The notes under the pieces are model-generated. The model was given only the letters and a program-made list of their open reading frames with translations, did not search any database and was not told the origin of the DNA. Positions 7,563 through 16,094 of a stretch of DNA of 55,525 bases are shown here, piece by piece; positions within the stretch are counted from its first letter, which is position 1; the number at the start of each line of letters is the position of its first letter. The translations under genes were made by a program, and so were the position numbers. Source of the stretch: an uncultured Oscillospiraceae bacterium (GTDB taxonomy: Bacteria > Bacillota > Clostridia > Oscillospirales > Oscillospiraceae); NCBI GenBank assembly GCA_944385795.1, contig CALWYP010000032.1:1-55525 (forward strand). Reading direction: 5' to 3'.

Positions 7563-8681
7563 TTATTCTCCGTCCTTAAACCCCTGCCAGACGGGGACGC
7601 CGGTATAGACCTTGGGCTTCTCCTCGCCTGTCAGGACGCGCATGACTCCGGCCGCCATGGCCTCCATCTCGAACTCGCCGGGATAGGCGTAGACCGGGGC
7701 TATCCAGGAGCACTTGGCGTTTATGTAATCTACAAGCTCTTTGCTGTGCACCATGCCGCCGCCGAGCAGTATGCCGTCGACCTTGCCGTCGAGCACGCCG
7801 GCCATGGCGCAGATGTATTTGCTGGTCTGGTATAGCATGGCCTCCCAGACGCGCCCGGCCGCCTTGTCGCCCTTCGCGGCGCGCCCGGTGACCTCCAGGG
7901 CGTCGCTCGTGCCGAGGTGGCTGACGAAGCCGCCGGATTTCTGGCACAGGCGGATCATATCCTTCTCCGTCGCGCCGGGGGCGAAGCACATGCGTATGAC
8001 CTCGGCCGCGGGCAGCGAGCCGCAGCGCGTGGGCGCCATCGGGCCCTCGCCGCCGACTATGTCGTTGCCGTCTATCATCCTGCCGCGCCTGTGCGCCGAG
8101 ACGGACAGGCCGCCGCCCATATGGCAGACCACGAAGTTGCAGTCCTCGTAGCGCCTGCCCATCCTTTTGGCGTGGCGGATAGCCGTCTCCTTGAGGTTGA
8201 GCGCGTGCAGGTGTACGGCGCGGTACACGCCCTTCAGGCCGGTCATCCTGGCGACGTCCTCCAGCTCGTCGGTGTCCGGCGGGTTGACGACGAAGGCCAG
8301 CTTGTCGTAATGCCGCGCGAACTCGTTGGCGAGCTGCGGGCCCAGGTTCGCCGGGTGGTGGACGCCGTTGCGCGCCGTCCTGGCGTGGTCGAGCATGATG
8401 TCGTTTATCGGGTAGACCCCGCCCTCCATCGAGAGCAGGCCGCCGCCGCGGCCGACATAGGCGTCTACGTCCTCGAGCGAAACCCCGGCCTCCCTGAGGG
8501 AGTCGAGTATCATGTCGCGGCGGTAGGCGAGCTGGTCGCTGATCTCGGGGAAGCGCGCAAGCCCGGCGGCGTCATGGTTGACGGTCCTGGAAAACAGCCT
8601 TTCCTCGCCGCGGAACAGGGCTATCTTGGTGGAAGTGGAGCCGGGATTTATCGCAAAAATCCTGTAATCCGTACCGCTCAT
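7563..8681 (-). CDS. buk: Butyrate kinase-type acyl kinase (copy 1)
   Basis: A 372-residue ASKHA-fold kinase that makes ATP from an acyl phosphate and ADP (butyryl-P in the founding family; branched or other short acyl phosphates are possible). Seen: phosphate-binding INPGSTSTKIALF at the N-terminus, HMGGGLSVSAHRRGR in the second domain, and TGRAAKGDK and LLGGGMVHSK near the ATP site. Normal length for Buk. The ATG has a GGGAG SD. It lies between a phosphotransacylase gene (7 bp upstream) and the MFS gene, the expected substrate-level-phosphorylation pairing. A second, clearly related copy sits on the other side of the phosphotransacylase, so the two may differ in chain length preference or form a heteromer. 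Confidence 0.93.
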   Translation of the reverse strand: MSGTDYRIFAINPGSTSTKIALFRGEERLFSRTVNHDAAGLARFPEISDQLAYRRDMILDSLREAGVSLEDVDAYVGRGGGLLSMEGGVYPINDIMLDHARTARNGVHHPANLGPQLANEFARHYDKLAFVVNPPDTDELEDVARMTGLKGVYRAVHLHALNLKETAIRHAKRMGRRYEDCNFVVCHMGGGLSVSAHRRGRMIDGNDIVGGEGPMAPTRCGSLPAAEVIRMCFAPGATEKDMIRLCQKSGGFVSHLGTSDALEVTGRAAKGDKAAGRVWEAMLYQTSKYICAMAGVLDGKVDGILLGGGMVHSKELVDYINAKCSWIAPVYAYPGEFEMEAMAAGVMRVLTGEEKPKVYTGVPVWQGFKDGE

Positions 8682-8687
8682 GCCGGC

Positions 8688-9689
8688 TTACTCCCTGTGC
8701 TGGGCGCGGACGGCGGCCATGGCGATATTGCCGACGAGCTCGCTGACCGGCGCGCTGCGGGAGCAGTCGCAGACAATCTTGGAAAAGCCCTGGAGCAGGG
8801 GGCCGTAGGCGTCGGCGTGGGCGAACTGCTGCACGAGCTTGACGCCGATGTTGCCGGCGTTGATGTCGGGCCAGATGATTATGTTGGCGCGGCCGGCCAC
8901 GGCGCTCTCGCGCTTGACCTTCTTGGCCGCGACGGAGGGGACTATGGCGGCGTCGAGCTGGAACTCGCCGTCTATGAGCAGGTCGGGGCGCTGTTCCCTG
9001 GCTATGCGCACGGCTTCGCGCACCTTGTCCACCATCTCGCTCTCGGCGCTGCCGTCGGTGGAGTAGGAGAGCAGGGCGCAGCGGGGCTCCCAGTCCATGA
9101 GCTCCTTGACCGTATTGCAGGCGGAAATGGCGATGCTGGCCAGCTCCTCGGGGCTCGGGTTGGTGCAGACGGCGCTGTCGCCGAAGGCGAGCAGGCTGCC
9201 CTCCGGGCCCTCGTGGCCGGGGATGTCGAAGATGCCGATGCTCGAGGGGGTGACGACGCCCTGCTTGAGCCCGACGATGAGGTTGCCGGCGGAGATAACG
9301 TCGCCCGTGGTGTGGACGAGGCCCGCGAAGGAGCAGTCCACGCGGTCGAGAGCGAGCAGCAGCATGGCCGTGAACATGGGGTCGGCCTTGGTCTTGCGCT
9401 TGAGGCTCTTGGCGCTCAGCACCTGGCTGCGCTCCAGGTAGGCGTTGATGAGCTTGTCCATGGCGGGCTCGTCGGTGGTGTCGAAGAACACGGCGCCGTC
9501 GAGGCCCAGGCCGGCCGCGGCGGCCGCCTCCTTAATCTGGGCGGGGTCGCCGACAAGGACGGGGACTATCAGGCCGCGGTCGAGGCACTCCTGCACGGCC
9601 TGGAGTATCTTCGTCTCGGTGCACTCGGAAAACGCTACGCGCTGGGGGTTGCTGCGGGCTTTCTCGTAGATTTGGCTCATTATATCCAT
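8688..9689 (-). CDS. pta: Phosphate acetyl/acyltransferase (Pta family)
   Basis: A 333-residue protein of the Pta/Ptb superfamily, converting acyl-CoA plus phosphate to acyl phosphate plus CoA. The Pta-type signatures are YSTDGSAESEMVDKVREAV, DGEFQLDAAIVPSVA and IIWPDINAGNIGVKLVQQ. These fit phosphate acetyltransferase better than the shorter phosphate butyryltransferases. Context (a butyrate-type kinase on each side) suggests it works on a non-acetyl acyl group. The start at ATG 9689 follows AAAGGACG with 6-bp spacing; a second ATG lies three codons in. Gene order kinase-Pta-kinase within operon A implies ATP recovery from the acyl product of the pathway. Confidence 0.9.
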   Translation of the reverse strand: MDIMSQIYEKARSNPQRVAFSECTETKILQAVQECLDRGLIVPVLVGDPAQIKEAAAAAGLGLDGAVFFDTTDEPAMDKLINAYLERSQVLSAKSLKRKTKADPMFTAMLLLALDRVDCSFAGLVHTTGDVISAGNLIVGLKQGVVTPSSIGIFDIPGHEGPEGSLLAFGDSAVCTNPSPEELASIAISACNTVKELMDWEPRCALLSYSTDGSAESEMVDKVREAVRIAREQRPDLLIDGEFQLDAAIVPSVAAKKVKRESAVAGRANIIIWPDINAGNIGVKLVQQFAHADAYGPLLQGFSKIVCDCSRSAPVSELVGNIAMAAVRAQHRE

Positions 9690-9708
9690 AAGAATCGTCC
9701 TTTCTTGC

Positions 9709-10839
9709 TTATTCGCTCTTTTCGTCCTCAGGGCGGTCGAAGCCGCTCCAGACGGGCACGCCGGTGTATTCGCGCGCGGGCTCCTCGCCCTTGAGCACGC
9801 GGATGGCGCCGGAGGCGAGGCCCTCCATCTCGAACTCGCCGGCCTGGACGACGACGGGGGCGATCCAGCTGACGGAGCTGGTTATGGCGTCGACAAGGTT
9901 TATCTCGTGCGCCATGCCGCCGGTGAGGATGATGGCGTCCACCTTGCCCTTGAGCACGGCCGCGCAGGCGCCTATCTCCTTGCAGACCTGGTAGGCGAAG
10001 GCGTCGTAGATGAGCTTGGCGTACTTGTCGCCGGACTGGATGCGGCGGACGATCTCGCGTGCGTCGCTGGTGCCGAGGTGGTCGACAAAGCCGCCGCTCT
10101 TGGTGATGCGGCTGTACATCTCGGCCTGGGTGTACTTGCCGGAGAAGCACATGTCCACGACCTTGGTGGCTGGCAGCCAGCCGGCGCGGGTCGGGGCCAT
10201 CGGGCCGTCGCCGTTTATGGCGTCGTTGACGCAGCACATGCGGCCCTTGCGGTGCGCCGCGACGGTCACTCCGCCGCCCATGTGGCAGATTATCAGGTTG
10301 AGGTCCTCGTACCTGCTGCCTATATTGGCGGCGTAGCGGATGCCGTTTTCCTTGTGGTTGAGCGGGTGGCCGCGGCTCTCGCGGCTGAATTCATGGAAGC
10401 CGCAGACGCGCTCTTCCTCGTCCAGCTCGTCGACGTCGGGCGGGTTGACGGTGAATATGTTCTCAATGCCGTACTCCTCCGCCAGGGCCCTGGCTATCTG
10501 GGGGCCGAGGGTGTTCGGGTGGCGGACGGTGAGGCACATCTTGGAGTGCTGGTAAAGCAGGTCGTTGATGCGGTAAACGCCGCCGGTCAGGCTCATGAGC
10601 CCGCCGGAACGGGTGGAAATGGCGTCCACGCCGTGCAGGTCGACGCCGTGCCTGGCCAGCTCGGAGCGTATGGTCTTCAGGCGGAAGGGGAGCTGGTCGG
10701 GGATGGTGGGGCAGGAGGCGAGCTCGGCCGCGTCGTGGTCGACGTTCACGCCGAAGAGCTTGTCCGCGTCCTGAAAGAGGGCTATTTTCGTAGAGGTGGA
10801 GCCCGGGTTTATGACGAAAACTCTGTAGCTGCTTTTCAT
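9709..10839 (-). CDS. buk: Butyrate kinase-type acyl kinase (copy 2)
   Basis: A 376-residue paralogue of the kinase at 7563, with the same INPGSTSTKIALF phosphate loop, ICHMGGGVTVAAHRKGR and LTGGMAHEINLVDAI. I start it at ATG 10839 (MKSSYRVF) because AAAGGAGAGG lies 3-10 bp upstream; the in-frame extension to 10887 runs into the intercistronic hairpin. It ends 20 bp before the phosphotransacylase. Two butyrate kinases flanking one Pta in an operon with an acyl carrier protein is not the standard ptb-buk arrangement of butyrate producers. Confidence 0.92.
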   Translation of the reverse strand: MKSSYRVFVINPGSTSTKIALFQDADKLFGVNVDHDAAELASCPTIPDQLPFRLKTIRSELARHGVDLHGVDAISTRSGGLMSLTGGVYRINDLLYQHSKMCLTVRHPNTLGPQIARALAEEYGIENIFTVNPPDVDELDEEERVCGFHEFSRESRGHPLNHKENGIRYAANIGSRYEDLNLIICHMGGGVTVAAHRKGRMCCVNDAINGDGPMAPTRAGWLPATKVVDMCFSGKYTQAEMYSRITKSGGFVDHLGTSDAREIVRRIQSGDKYAKLIYDAFAYQVCKEIGACAAVLKGKVDAIILTGGMAHEINLVDAITSSVSWIAPVVVQAGEFEMEGLASGAIRVLKGEEPAREYTGVPVWSGFDRPEDEKSE

Positions 10840-10860
10840 GGTCCTCTCCTTTTCTGAAAA

Positions 10861-10899
10861 GGCGGCTCCTTTTTGCAGTCCCTGCAAAAAGGAGCCGCC
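10861..10899 (-). other. 18-bp perfect intercistronic stem-loop
   Basis: Arms 10861-10878 and 10882-10899 pair perfectly around a 3-nt loop, between the acyl carrier protein gene and acyl kinase 2. On the minus strand only TTTTC follows, too short for a clear terminator. It probably causes partial termination or protects the upstream mRNA, giving ACP a different level from the kinases. Confidence 0.65.
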
Positions 10900-10922
10900 T
10901 CGCTTTCATGGGCAGATATTAC

Positions 10923-11171
10923 TTACTCGCCAAGCATCTGCGCGATGTAGTCGGCAGCCTCGGCGAAGGTCTTCTTCCGGCGGAACTCCATGAAGGGGAC
11001 CTCCACGTCGTACATGTCCTCGAGCATGGCGCTGAACTGGACGAAGTTGACGGACTTGGCGTCGAGGTCCTCTATAAAGCGGGTCTCCGGGCCGTAGTCC
11101 TCGGGCTTGGTGTTGAAAAGATAGGCGGATTTTTCGGCAAGGGCCTTGACGACCTCTTCTCTTATTGTCAT
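10923..11171 (-). CDS. Acyl carrier protein
   Basis: An 82-residue free-standing acyl carrier protein. It has the expected acidic four-helix pattern, with the probable phosphopantetheine-bearing serine in EDLDAKSVNFVQF (an AKS variant of the usual DSL) and the helix III segment SAMLEDMYDVEVPFMEF. The start is ATG 11171 behind AAAGGAG. Longer in-frame versions lack an SD. It is not near fatty-acid synthesis genes. It lies between a CocE-like hydrolase and an acyl kinase, and an AcpS-type phosphopantetheinyl transferase gene lies 2.9 kb away, so it may carry an acyl intermediate of the pathway encoded here. Confidence 0.88.
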   Translation of the reverse strand: MTIREEVVKALAEKSAYLFNTKPEDYGPETRFIEDLDAKSVNFVQFSAMLEDMYDVEVPFMEFRRKKTFAEAADYIAQMLGE

Positions 11172-11191
11172 AGTAGATTCTCCTTTAACGT

Positions 11192-13864
11192 TTAATCCTC
11201 GTAGACGTAATCGCCGCTCTTGTACTTGGGCGGGATGAAGGGGATCTGCAGGTAGCTGGCGTACTTGCCGCCGGTGTGGATTACGCACTGGGAGCCGTTA
11301 TCCACGTCGAAGGCCATGCTGTTGTCCTCGTACCAGTCGGTGCGGATGAACTGGCCGGCGATCTCGAGGCGGATGATCTCGCCCTTGTGCCAGACGCGGC
11401 TGTGCGGCCAGATCTCGACGTCGACTTCGTATACCTTGCCGGGCTCCATGGGCTCCTCCTTGCGGTGGGCCTGGACGGGCTGGAAGTCGCTGGACCACTT
11501 CGGGTCGAGCTCGCGGTGGCTGCAGCGCATATAGCCCCAGGCGCCGCGGTAGTTCTCCTTCATGCAGTGGACGGGGACGTATTCGCCGTCGGCGTTGTAC
11601 TTCTTGACCCAGACGAACATGTCCATGTTGGTGTGGTCGCGGGCCTCGACGAAGGCGTGCAGCTTCATGTAGCCGGTGATCTCGGTCTCTTCCTCAACCT
11701 TGAACTCGAAGTAGCTGCGCTCGGTTTCGGGGTCGTAGACGGCCTCGGCCTCCTGGGTGAAGGGGCTGTAGGACATCTTGGCGCTGTCGGCGTCGAGGTA
11801 GAGCTTGCGGTACTCGGTGCGGGCGAGGGGGAACTCGTCCTCGGGGCGGTTGACCTTCTTGCTGTAGCCGTAGGCGTCCATGACCTCTACGCGGACCTTC
11901 GGGGTGAACTCCCAGCCGTTGCGGATGCCCTTGAGGTAGCGGTCGTAGAAACGGCGCAGGTCCTCGAGGTTCTCGGGGTTGTAGGTGTCGGGCCACTCCA
12001 TGTCGCGGTGGGCGCGCATCCACTTCTTGGGGGAGCGGATACGGCGGAAGCCTTCGAAGGAGCCGCGCAGGTGGAAGTGGCACCAGCCGGCGCAGACGTA
12101 GGCGGGTATGCGGATGTTCTCCCAGCGGGGGATCTTGGACTCCCAATACTCATTGATAAGAGGATTGGTGTAGAGCATGTTCGGGCCTTCCTCGACGTAG
12201 GTCTTGTTGGCCAGCGAATTCATGATGCCCTCGTTGAACTGGGCGGAGGGGATGCCGCCGAAGGCGAAGCTCTCGCGGTACATGTCGCCGGTGGCCTCCC
12301 ACGGGGCGATGCAGGTGAGGTGGGGCGGCTGCTCGGCGGCGATGCGCCACTGGGTCATGCCGACGCCGGAGTTGCCGAACAGGCCGACGCGGCCGGAGCA
12401 CCAGGGCTGCTTGGCGGCCCATTCGATGAAGTCGTAGCCGTCTTCGCCGTCCTGCAGGCCGAAGTTGCTGGTGTCGCCCTCGCTGTTGGCGATGCCGCGG
12501 GAGTCGGGGTTGGCGACTGCGTAGCCGTAGTGGCACCAGTAGGCGGGGTCGGCGGACTCGAACTTGGCGAGCTTGGAAACGGTGTGCGGGGGCACGCCCA
12601 TGAGCTTCCAGTTCTCGGCGCCGTCGGCCGGCTTCTTGCCGAAGGGGCTCCAGCAGACGATCAGAGGCATGGGCCACGGGGTGTCCTTGTGGTAATAGAC
12701 GTCGGTGTAAAGCGTGGTGCCGTCGCGCATGAGCACGGGCAGGTCGCGCATACGGATGATGCCGTCCTCTTCCTCGTTCATGCCGGGGTCGAGCTTGGCC
12801 GCGTACTTGAAGTTGGAGGGCGTAATGCCCTGGGCGCGGGCGGCGTCCATCTCCTCCCTGGTCAGGCCGGGGACGCCCTTGCGGTAGAGGACGTCTATCT
12901 CCTTGCCCTTGAACTCCTGCTTCTCAACCTTCCAGCGGTCGTTGCCCGGCTCGTAGCGCGGCGGGGGCGGCTTGATCTCCTTGCGGCCTTCGGCGTGGAC
13001 GGTTACGGTCTCCTGGAATTCCTTGATTTTTTCTACTGCGCCCATAGTATTGCTCCTTTCGGTCTTATTTCGGCTGTATACGACGACGGCACAGTCCGTG
13101 GGGTCGTCGGGTGAGACATAGGTGTATTTGACCCCTTCGTAGTCGCGGAAAATGGGGTCGTGGAAGACATGGCCCCTGCCCGTGGCCGCGGCCTGCATGG
13201 CGCAGTCGCGGAAGACGGCCAGGTCCTTTTTGGTGAATACGGAACCGCTGTGCGCGCAGAGCAGCGCGTCGAAGCGCCTGTCGCGCAGAAGCCTTTCCAG
13301 TATGCGGATGTGCTCGCCCAGCGTGCAGGACTCGCCGAAGAACAGGTAGGTCATCGGCGCGGCGGCGTCGCCGGAGAGCAGCAGCCTCCGCTCCAGGCAG
13401 ATGTAGCCTGTGGAACCCGGGGTATGGTTCGGGAGCGGGACGGACTGCACCGTCTCTCCGCCCAGCTCGAAGCGCGCGCCGGGGGCCATGGCCACGGCGT
13501 TGGCCAGCCCGTAGGAGAGGTAGGCGCCGGCGTCGAAGCCCTCGGGGATTTCCGGGGCGAGCTCCAGCAGCCGCCGCCTGGGATAGGGCCCGGAGTTTAA
13601 AAGCGCGGCGGAGAAGTCGGCCTCGGGTATGAGCACCCGCTCGAACTGGTAGTCCCCGCTTATGTGGTCCACATGCCCGTGCGTGTTCACAACCGTCAGG
13701 GGCCTGTCCGTGAGCCCCTCCACAACGCCGCGGAGGTCGCCGAGCCCGGAGCCGGTGTCCACCAGCAGGGCCCTGCGCGAACCGACGATAAGCGTCGAAT
13801 AGACGCCCAGAGGGTCGGAAATGTGGTAAACCCCGTCCATAATGCGCACGGATTTATAGCTCAT
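11192..13864 (-). CDS. Metallo-beta-lactamase-fold hydrolase fused to CocE/NonD-type alpha/beta hydrolase
   Basis: One uninterrupted 890-residue frame. Residues 1-270 are an MBL-fold domain with the zinc motif THGHVDH (61-67), a further histidine in NHTPGS, the bridging Asp in LSGDAAA and CAHSG. Residues 274-890 are an X-Pro dipeptidyl-peptidase/CocE-type esterase: N-terminal cap, GMNEEEDGIIRMRDLPVLMRDGTTL, the nucleophile elbow GNSGVG near residue 495, and a C-terminal jelly-roll (HKGEIIRLEIAGQF). Such enzymes cleave esters or amides of small molecules. Methionine 274 (ATG 13045) has its own SD (AAAGGAG, 13053-13059), so a separate 617-residue CocE protein is probably also, or mainly, made. 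It is the first gene of operon A, downstream of a promoter and the shared palindrome. It may process the incoming substrate. Confidence 0.88.
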   Translation of the reverse strand: MSYKSVRIMDGVYHISDPLGVYSTLIVGSRRALLVDTGSGLGDLRGVVEGLTDRPLTVVNTHGHVDHISGDYQFERVLIPEADFSAALLNSGPYPRRRLLELAPEIPEGFDAGAYLSYGLANAVAMAPGARFELGGETVQSVPLPNHTPGSTGYICLERRLLLSGDAAAPMTYLFFGESCTLGEHIRILERLLRDRRFDALLCAHSGSVFTKKDLAVFRDCAMQAAATGRGHVFHDPIFRDYEGVKYTYVSPDDPTDCAVVVYSRNKTERSNTMGAVEKIKEFQETVTVHAEGRKEIKPPPPRYEPGNDRWKVEKQEFKGKEIDVLYRKGVPGLTREEMDAARAQGITPSNFKYAAKLDPGMNEEEDGIIRMRDLPVLMRDGTTLYTDVYYHKDTPWPMPLIVCWSPFGKKPADGAENWKLMGVPPHTVSKLAKFESADPAYWCHYGYAVANPDSRGIANSEGDTSNFGLQDGEDGYDFIEWAAKQPWCSGRVGLFGNSGVGMTQWRIAAEQPPHLTCIAPWEATGDMYRESFAFGGIPSAQFNEGIMNSLANKTYVEEGPNMLYTNPLINEYWESKIPRWENIRIPAYVCAGWCHFHLRGSFEGFRRIRSPKKWMRAHRDMEWPDTYNPENLEDLRRFYDRYLKGIRNGWEFTPKVRVEVMDAYGYSKKVNRPEDEFPLARTEYRKLYLDADSAKMSYSPFTQEAEAVYDPETERSYFEFKVEEETEITGYMKLHAFVEARDHTNMDMFVWVKKYNADGEYVPVHCMKENYRGAWGYMRCSHRELDPKWSSDFQPVQAHRKEEPMEPGKVYEVDVEIWPHSRVWHKGEIIRLEIAGQFIRTDWYEDNSMAFDVDNGSQCVIHTGGKYASYLQIPFIPPKYKSGDYVYED
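13053..13059 (-). promoter_or_regulatory. Internal ribosome binding site for the CocE-type domain
   Basis: AAAGGAG on the minus strand, 7 bp before ATG 13045, inside the MBL-CocE frame. Its quality equals the SDs of the neighbouring genes, which argues for independent initiation of the second domain. Confidence 0.6.
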
Positions 13865-13900
13865 AGTATTTTTCCCGCCAATATTACAGCTTATAAAAGC

Positions 13901-13929
13901 ATTATATTTGTCTTAAAATAAACAAGCAA
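13901..13929 (-). promoter_or_regulatory. Promoter of operon A
   Basis: Minus strand: -35 TTGCTT (13924-13929), 17 bp, -10 TATAAT (13901-13906), 37 bp before the MBL-CocE start codon. The weak -35 fits activator dependence. Confidence 0.65.
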
Positions 13930-13965
13930 TGTGTACACGTTCAATCAACTGTGCGGCTCGACCTG

Positions 13966-13991
13966 TATCTTTGTGTGCGCGCACAAAGATA
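13966..13991. promoter_or_regulatory. Palindromic operator upstream of operon A
   Basis: Arms TATCTTTGTG (13966-13975) and CACAAAGATA (13982-13991) around 6 bp. The core TTGTG-N6-CACAA is at 13971-13986. It sits 41 bp upstream of the operon A -35 box, an activator-type position, and a close copy occurs at the same distance from the operon B promoter (24502-24517). Likely ligand: the PucR-type regulator encoded at 14480. Confidence 0.7.
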
Positions 13992-14006
13992 AACGGCGCC
14001 GGATTG

Positions 14007-14035
14007 TTGCGAAAATGACGGCGTTGATGTAAAAT
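14007..14035 (+). promoter_or_regulatory. Possible plus-strand promoter toward the PucR-type gene
   Basis: -35 TTGCGA (14007-14012), 17 bp, -10 TAAAAT (14030-14035). If used, transcription would cross acpS in antisense before reaching the regulator gene at 14480, and the palindrome at 13971-13986 would lie 20 bp upstream of its -35. Confidence 0.35.
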
Positions 14036-14062
14036 AGTATAAATTAGACGGCTATAATGCAA

Positions 14063-14434
14063 TTAATTACTGCAAATTACCACAGCTGCCGAGTATTTGC
14101 CATCGAAGGATGCGGAAGCGAAGATATACTTTACCCCGAGCGTGTCAGCCGCCGTGCGCATAGCCTTGTACAGTTGGACAACGGGCCTTCCGCCAGGCTC
14201 GTTGAGAACCTCTATCATGTTGAAGGCAGCGCCGGCGTCCGACACGTTCAGCGCTTTAAGGGCGGCCTCCTTGATTGAGAACTTCGTGCACAGGTGCATG
14301 AGGGGGTTTTCCCTCGAGAGCGCCTCGTCCAGCTCGCGGGAGGTGAAGGCTCGGGAGAAGAACGGGTCGCCGGGCAGCTCAAGCGCGGCCAGCCGGGTTG
14401 TATCCATGAGGTCCATACCGACGCCAAGTATCAT
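14063..14434 (-). CDS. acpS: Holo-ACP synthase (AcpS-type 4'-phosphopantetheinyl transferase)
   Basis: A 123-residue AcpS-family protein, which transfers 4'-phosphopantetheine from CoA to the serine of an acyl carrier protein. Seen: the N-terminal magnesium motif GVGMDLMDTTRL (D8), the catalytic helix TKFSIKEAALKAL and the C-terminal FASASFDGKYSAAVVIC strand. Its length is typical of AcpS. SD AGGA precedes the ATG. It lies between the two catabolic operons and diverges from the PucR-type gene 45 bp away. Because the nearest carrier protein is the one at 10923, it may be dedicated to it, although a housekeeping role cannot be excluded. Confidence 0.9.
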   Translation of the reverse strand: MILGVGMDLMDTTRLAALELPGDPFFSRAFTSRELDEALSRENPLMHLCTKFSIKEAALKALNVSDAGAAFNMIEVLNEPGGRPVVQLYKAMRTAADTLGVKYIFASASFDGKYSAAVVICSN

Positions 14435-14479
14435 CTTTCTTCCTCATTTCTGCCGGAATCACGTCAACGGAGGGATTAT

Positions 14480-16093
14480 ATGACATTCTTTGAGGCTGTA
14501 AAAATGGTGAATTCCCTTGCCATGACAGCGTACACCATCGCGGACGGCAACTCTGAGCTCAACAACGTGGAGTTCATAGACAGCAGCTCCGACATCCTGA
14601 GGGAAGACACCCTGTATTTCTGCGAGCCGGAGACCCTGCCGCGCTATCTGCCCGAGGAGCAGCTCTACTCCTTCTTTGTCTTCGGGACGCTGAACGCCGC
14701 CCCGGCGCAGTTCCGCGCGCTGAGGGTCAACCTTGTGACCATAGACCGAACGATCGACCAGGTAACGGTGATGAACGGCCTGAAACGCCGCCTCCACGAG
14801 GAGGCGCAGCTGCGCAGCAACGTCATGAAGCTCACGAGCGCGCTTTTCAGCAACCGCGGCCTGCAGCATATAATAAAGGCGGCCTACGATATACTGAAGA
14901 ACCCCATAATAGTCTGGGACAACGGCGAGAACTGCCTGGCCAAGGAGATAGGGGACACGGCCGTGGACCCGTCGAGCAACTTCGCGTATTTCCTGAAGAC
15001 CGAGGCCCCGGACCCGGACGAGGACGCCAAGGCCGTCGACTATGTGAAGAGCCTGCCCGTCACGGAGGATTCGCCCGTGGAGGACCCGGTGACCTCGCGG
15101 TATAACGAGTACTTCGACCTCGACCAGATGGTGGGCTGCGTCAGGGTGTCGGGCGTGACGGTCGCAAGGGTGTCCATGTTCTCCTATAACCACCCCTTCA
15201 CCGCCGCGGACGAGCGCATGTTCCGCGAGCTGCTGCCATTTATCGGCCAGGAGCTGCAGAAGAACACCCAGTTCAAGAAGAACCGCAACGAGAACAAGGC
15301 CTATTTCCTCAACGCGCTGCTGAGCATAAACAACATCACGCAGCCCGCGATAGACCGTATGCTGCTCTTCCGCAACATAGCGAATATAAAGGACAAGTTC
15401 TACGTCGTGGTCGTAGAGCCCAACACCCGCTCGGAGCAGATAGACCCGATGATATTCCAGACCGTGGCCCAGCAGCTCAAGCCTGTGCTCAGCGGCAGCT
15501 TCTACCTGATCCGCGACACGGAGCTCGTCATACTCCTGAACCTGCCCAACAACAGGCACATACAGGGCTTCATAGACGAGGCGCTGGTGAACCAGGTGAG
15601 GACGAACAACCTGCTCATAGGCGTGAGCAACATGTTCCGCGACCTGACGGAGACGAGGAAGCACTACCGCCAGGCGAAGGACGCCATAGACCTCAACGTG
15701 GCCTACCACAGCTGGGAGGTGGCGTATTTCTCGATGATAGCGCCCGTCCGCGTGCTGCACATAGTCCGCGAGCACGACGACCTCCTGAGCTTCTGCACGC
15801 CGCAGCTGCTCGACCTGCTGCGCGTCGACGAGCAGTCCAACCTCGACTATATGATTACCCTTTACTATTACCTCGAGTGCTTCGGGAGCTCCTCGGCCGC
15901 GGCGGCGAAGCTGCATGTGCACAAGAACACGCTGCTCTACCGCCTCGGCAAGATAAAGGAGATCATAGGCTGCGACCTCACCAAGGGCGAGGACATCTAC
16001 AAGTTCATGATGGGCTTCCGCATACTGCGCACGCTGAACATGTTCAAGCTGCGCGAGTACGAGGGGCGCGAATGGGAGCCGCCGCTGGCCTGA
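14480..16093 (+). CDS. PucR/CdaR-type transcriptional regulator
   Basis: A 537-residue regulator starting at ATG 14480 (GGAGGG at 14469-14474). The N-terminal part (about 1-110) resembles PucR-type N-terminal domains, the middle (about 110-430) probably holds the ligand-sensing region, and the C-terminal HTH_30 domain reads SSAAAAKLHVHKNTLLYRLG followed by KIKEIIG. Family members activate catabolic operons (purine, sugar-acid and others). It is the only regulator in the 6312-24377 region, lies between the two operons that share the TTGTG-N6-YACAA palindrome, and converges with operon B, ending 1 bp before it. The longer frame from 14294 is antisense to acpS and is rejected. Confidence 0.9.
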   Translation: MTFFEAVKMVNSLAMTAYTIADGNSELNNVEFIDSSSDILREDTLYFCEPETLPRYLPEEQLYSFFVFGTLNAAPAQFRALRVNLVTIDRTIDQVTVMNGLKRRLHEEAQLRSNVMKLTSALFSNRGLQHIIKAAYDILKNPIIVWDNGENCLAKEIGDTAVDPSSNFAYFLKTEAPDPDEDAKAVDYVKSLPVTEDSPVEDPVTSRYNEYFDLDQMVGCVRVSGVTVARVSMFSYNHPFTAADERMFRELLPFIGQELQKNTQFKKNRNENKAYFLNALLSINNITQPAIDRMLLFRNIANIKDKFYVVVVEPNTRSEQIDPMIFQTVAQQLKPVLSGSFYLIRDTELVILLNLPNNRHIQGFIDEALVNQVRTNNLLIGVSNMFRDLTETRKHYRQAKDAIDLNVAYHSWEVAYFSMIAPVRVLHIVREHDDLLSFCTPQLLDLLRVDEQSNLDYMITLYYYLECFGSSSAAAAKLHVHKNTLLYRLGKIKEIIGCDLTKGEDIYKFMMGFRILRTLNMFKLREYEGREWEPPLA

Positions 16094-16094
16094 G

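Noticed and set aside
9709..10839. Standard ptb-buk butyrate-formation operon
   Set aside because: The transacylase has Pta rather than Ptb signatures, there are two kinases, and ACP/hydrolase genes are part of the unit.
14294..14479. N-terminal extension of the PucR-type regulator
   Set aside because: The extra residues are antisense to acpS and ATG 14480 has a good SD and a family-like N-terminus.
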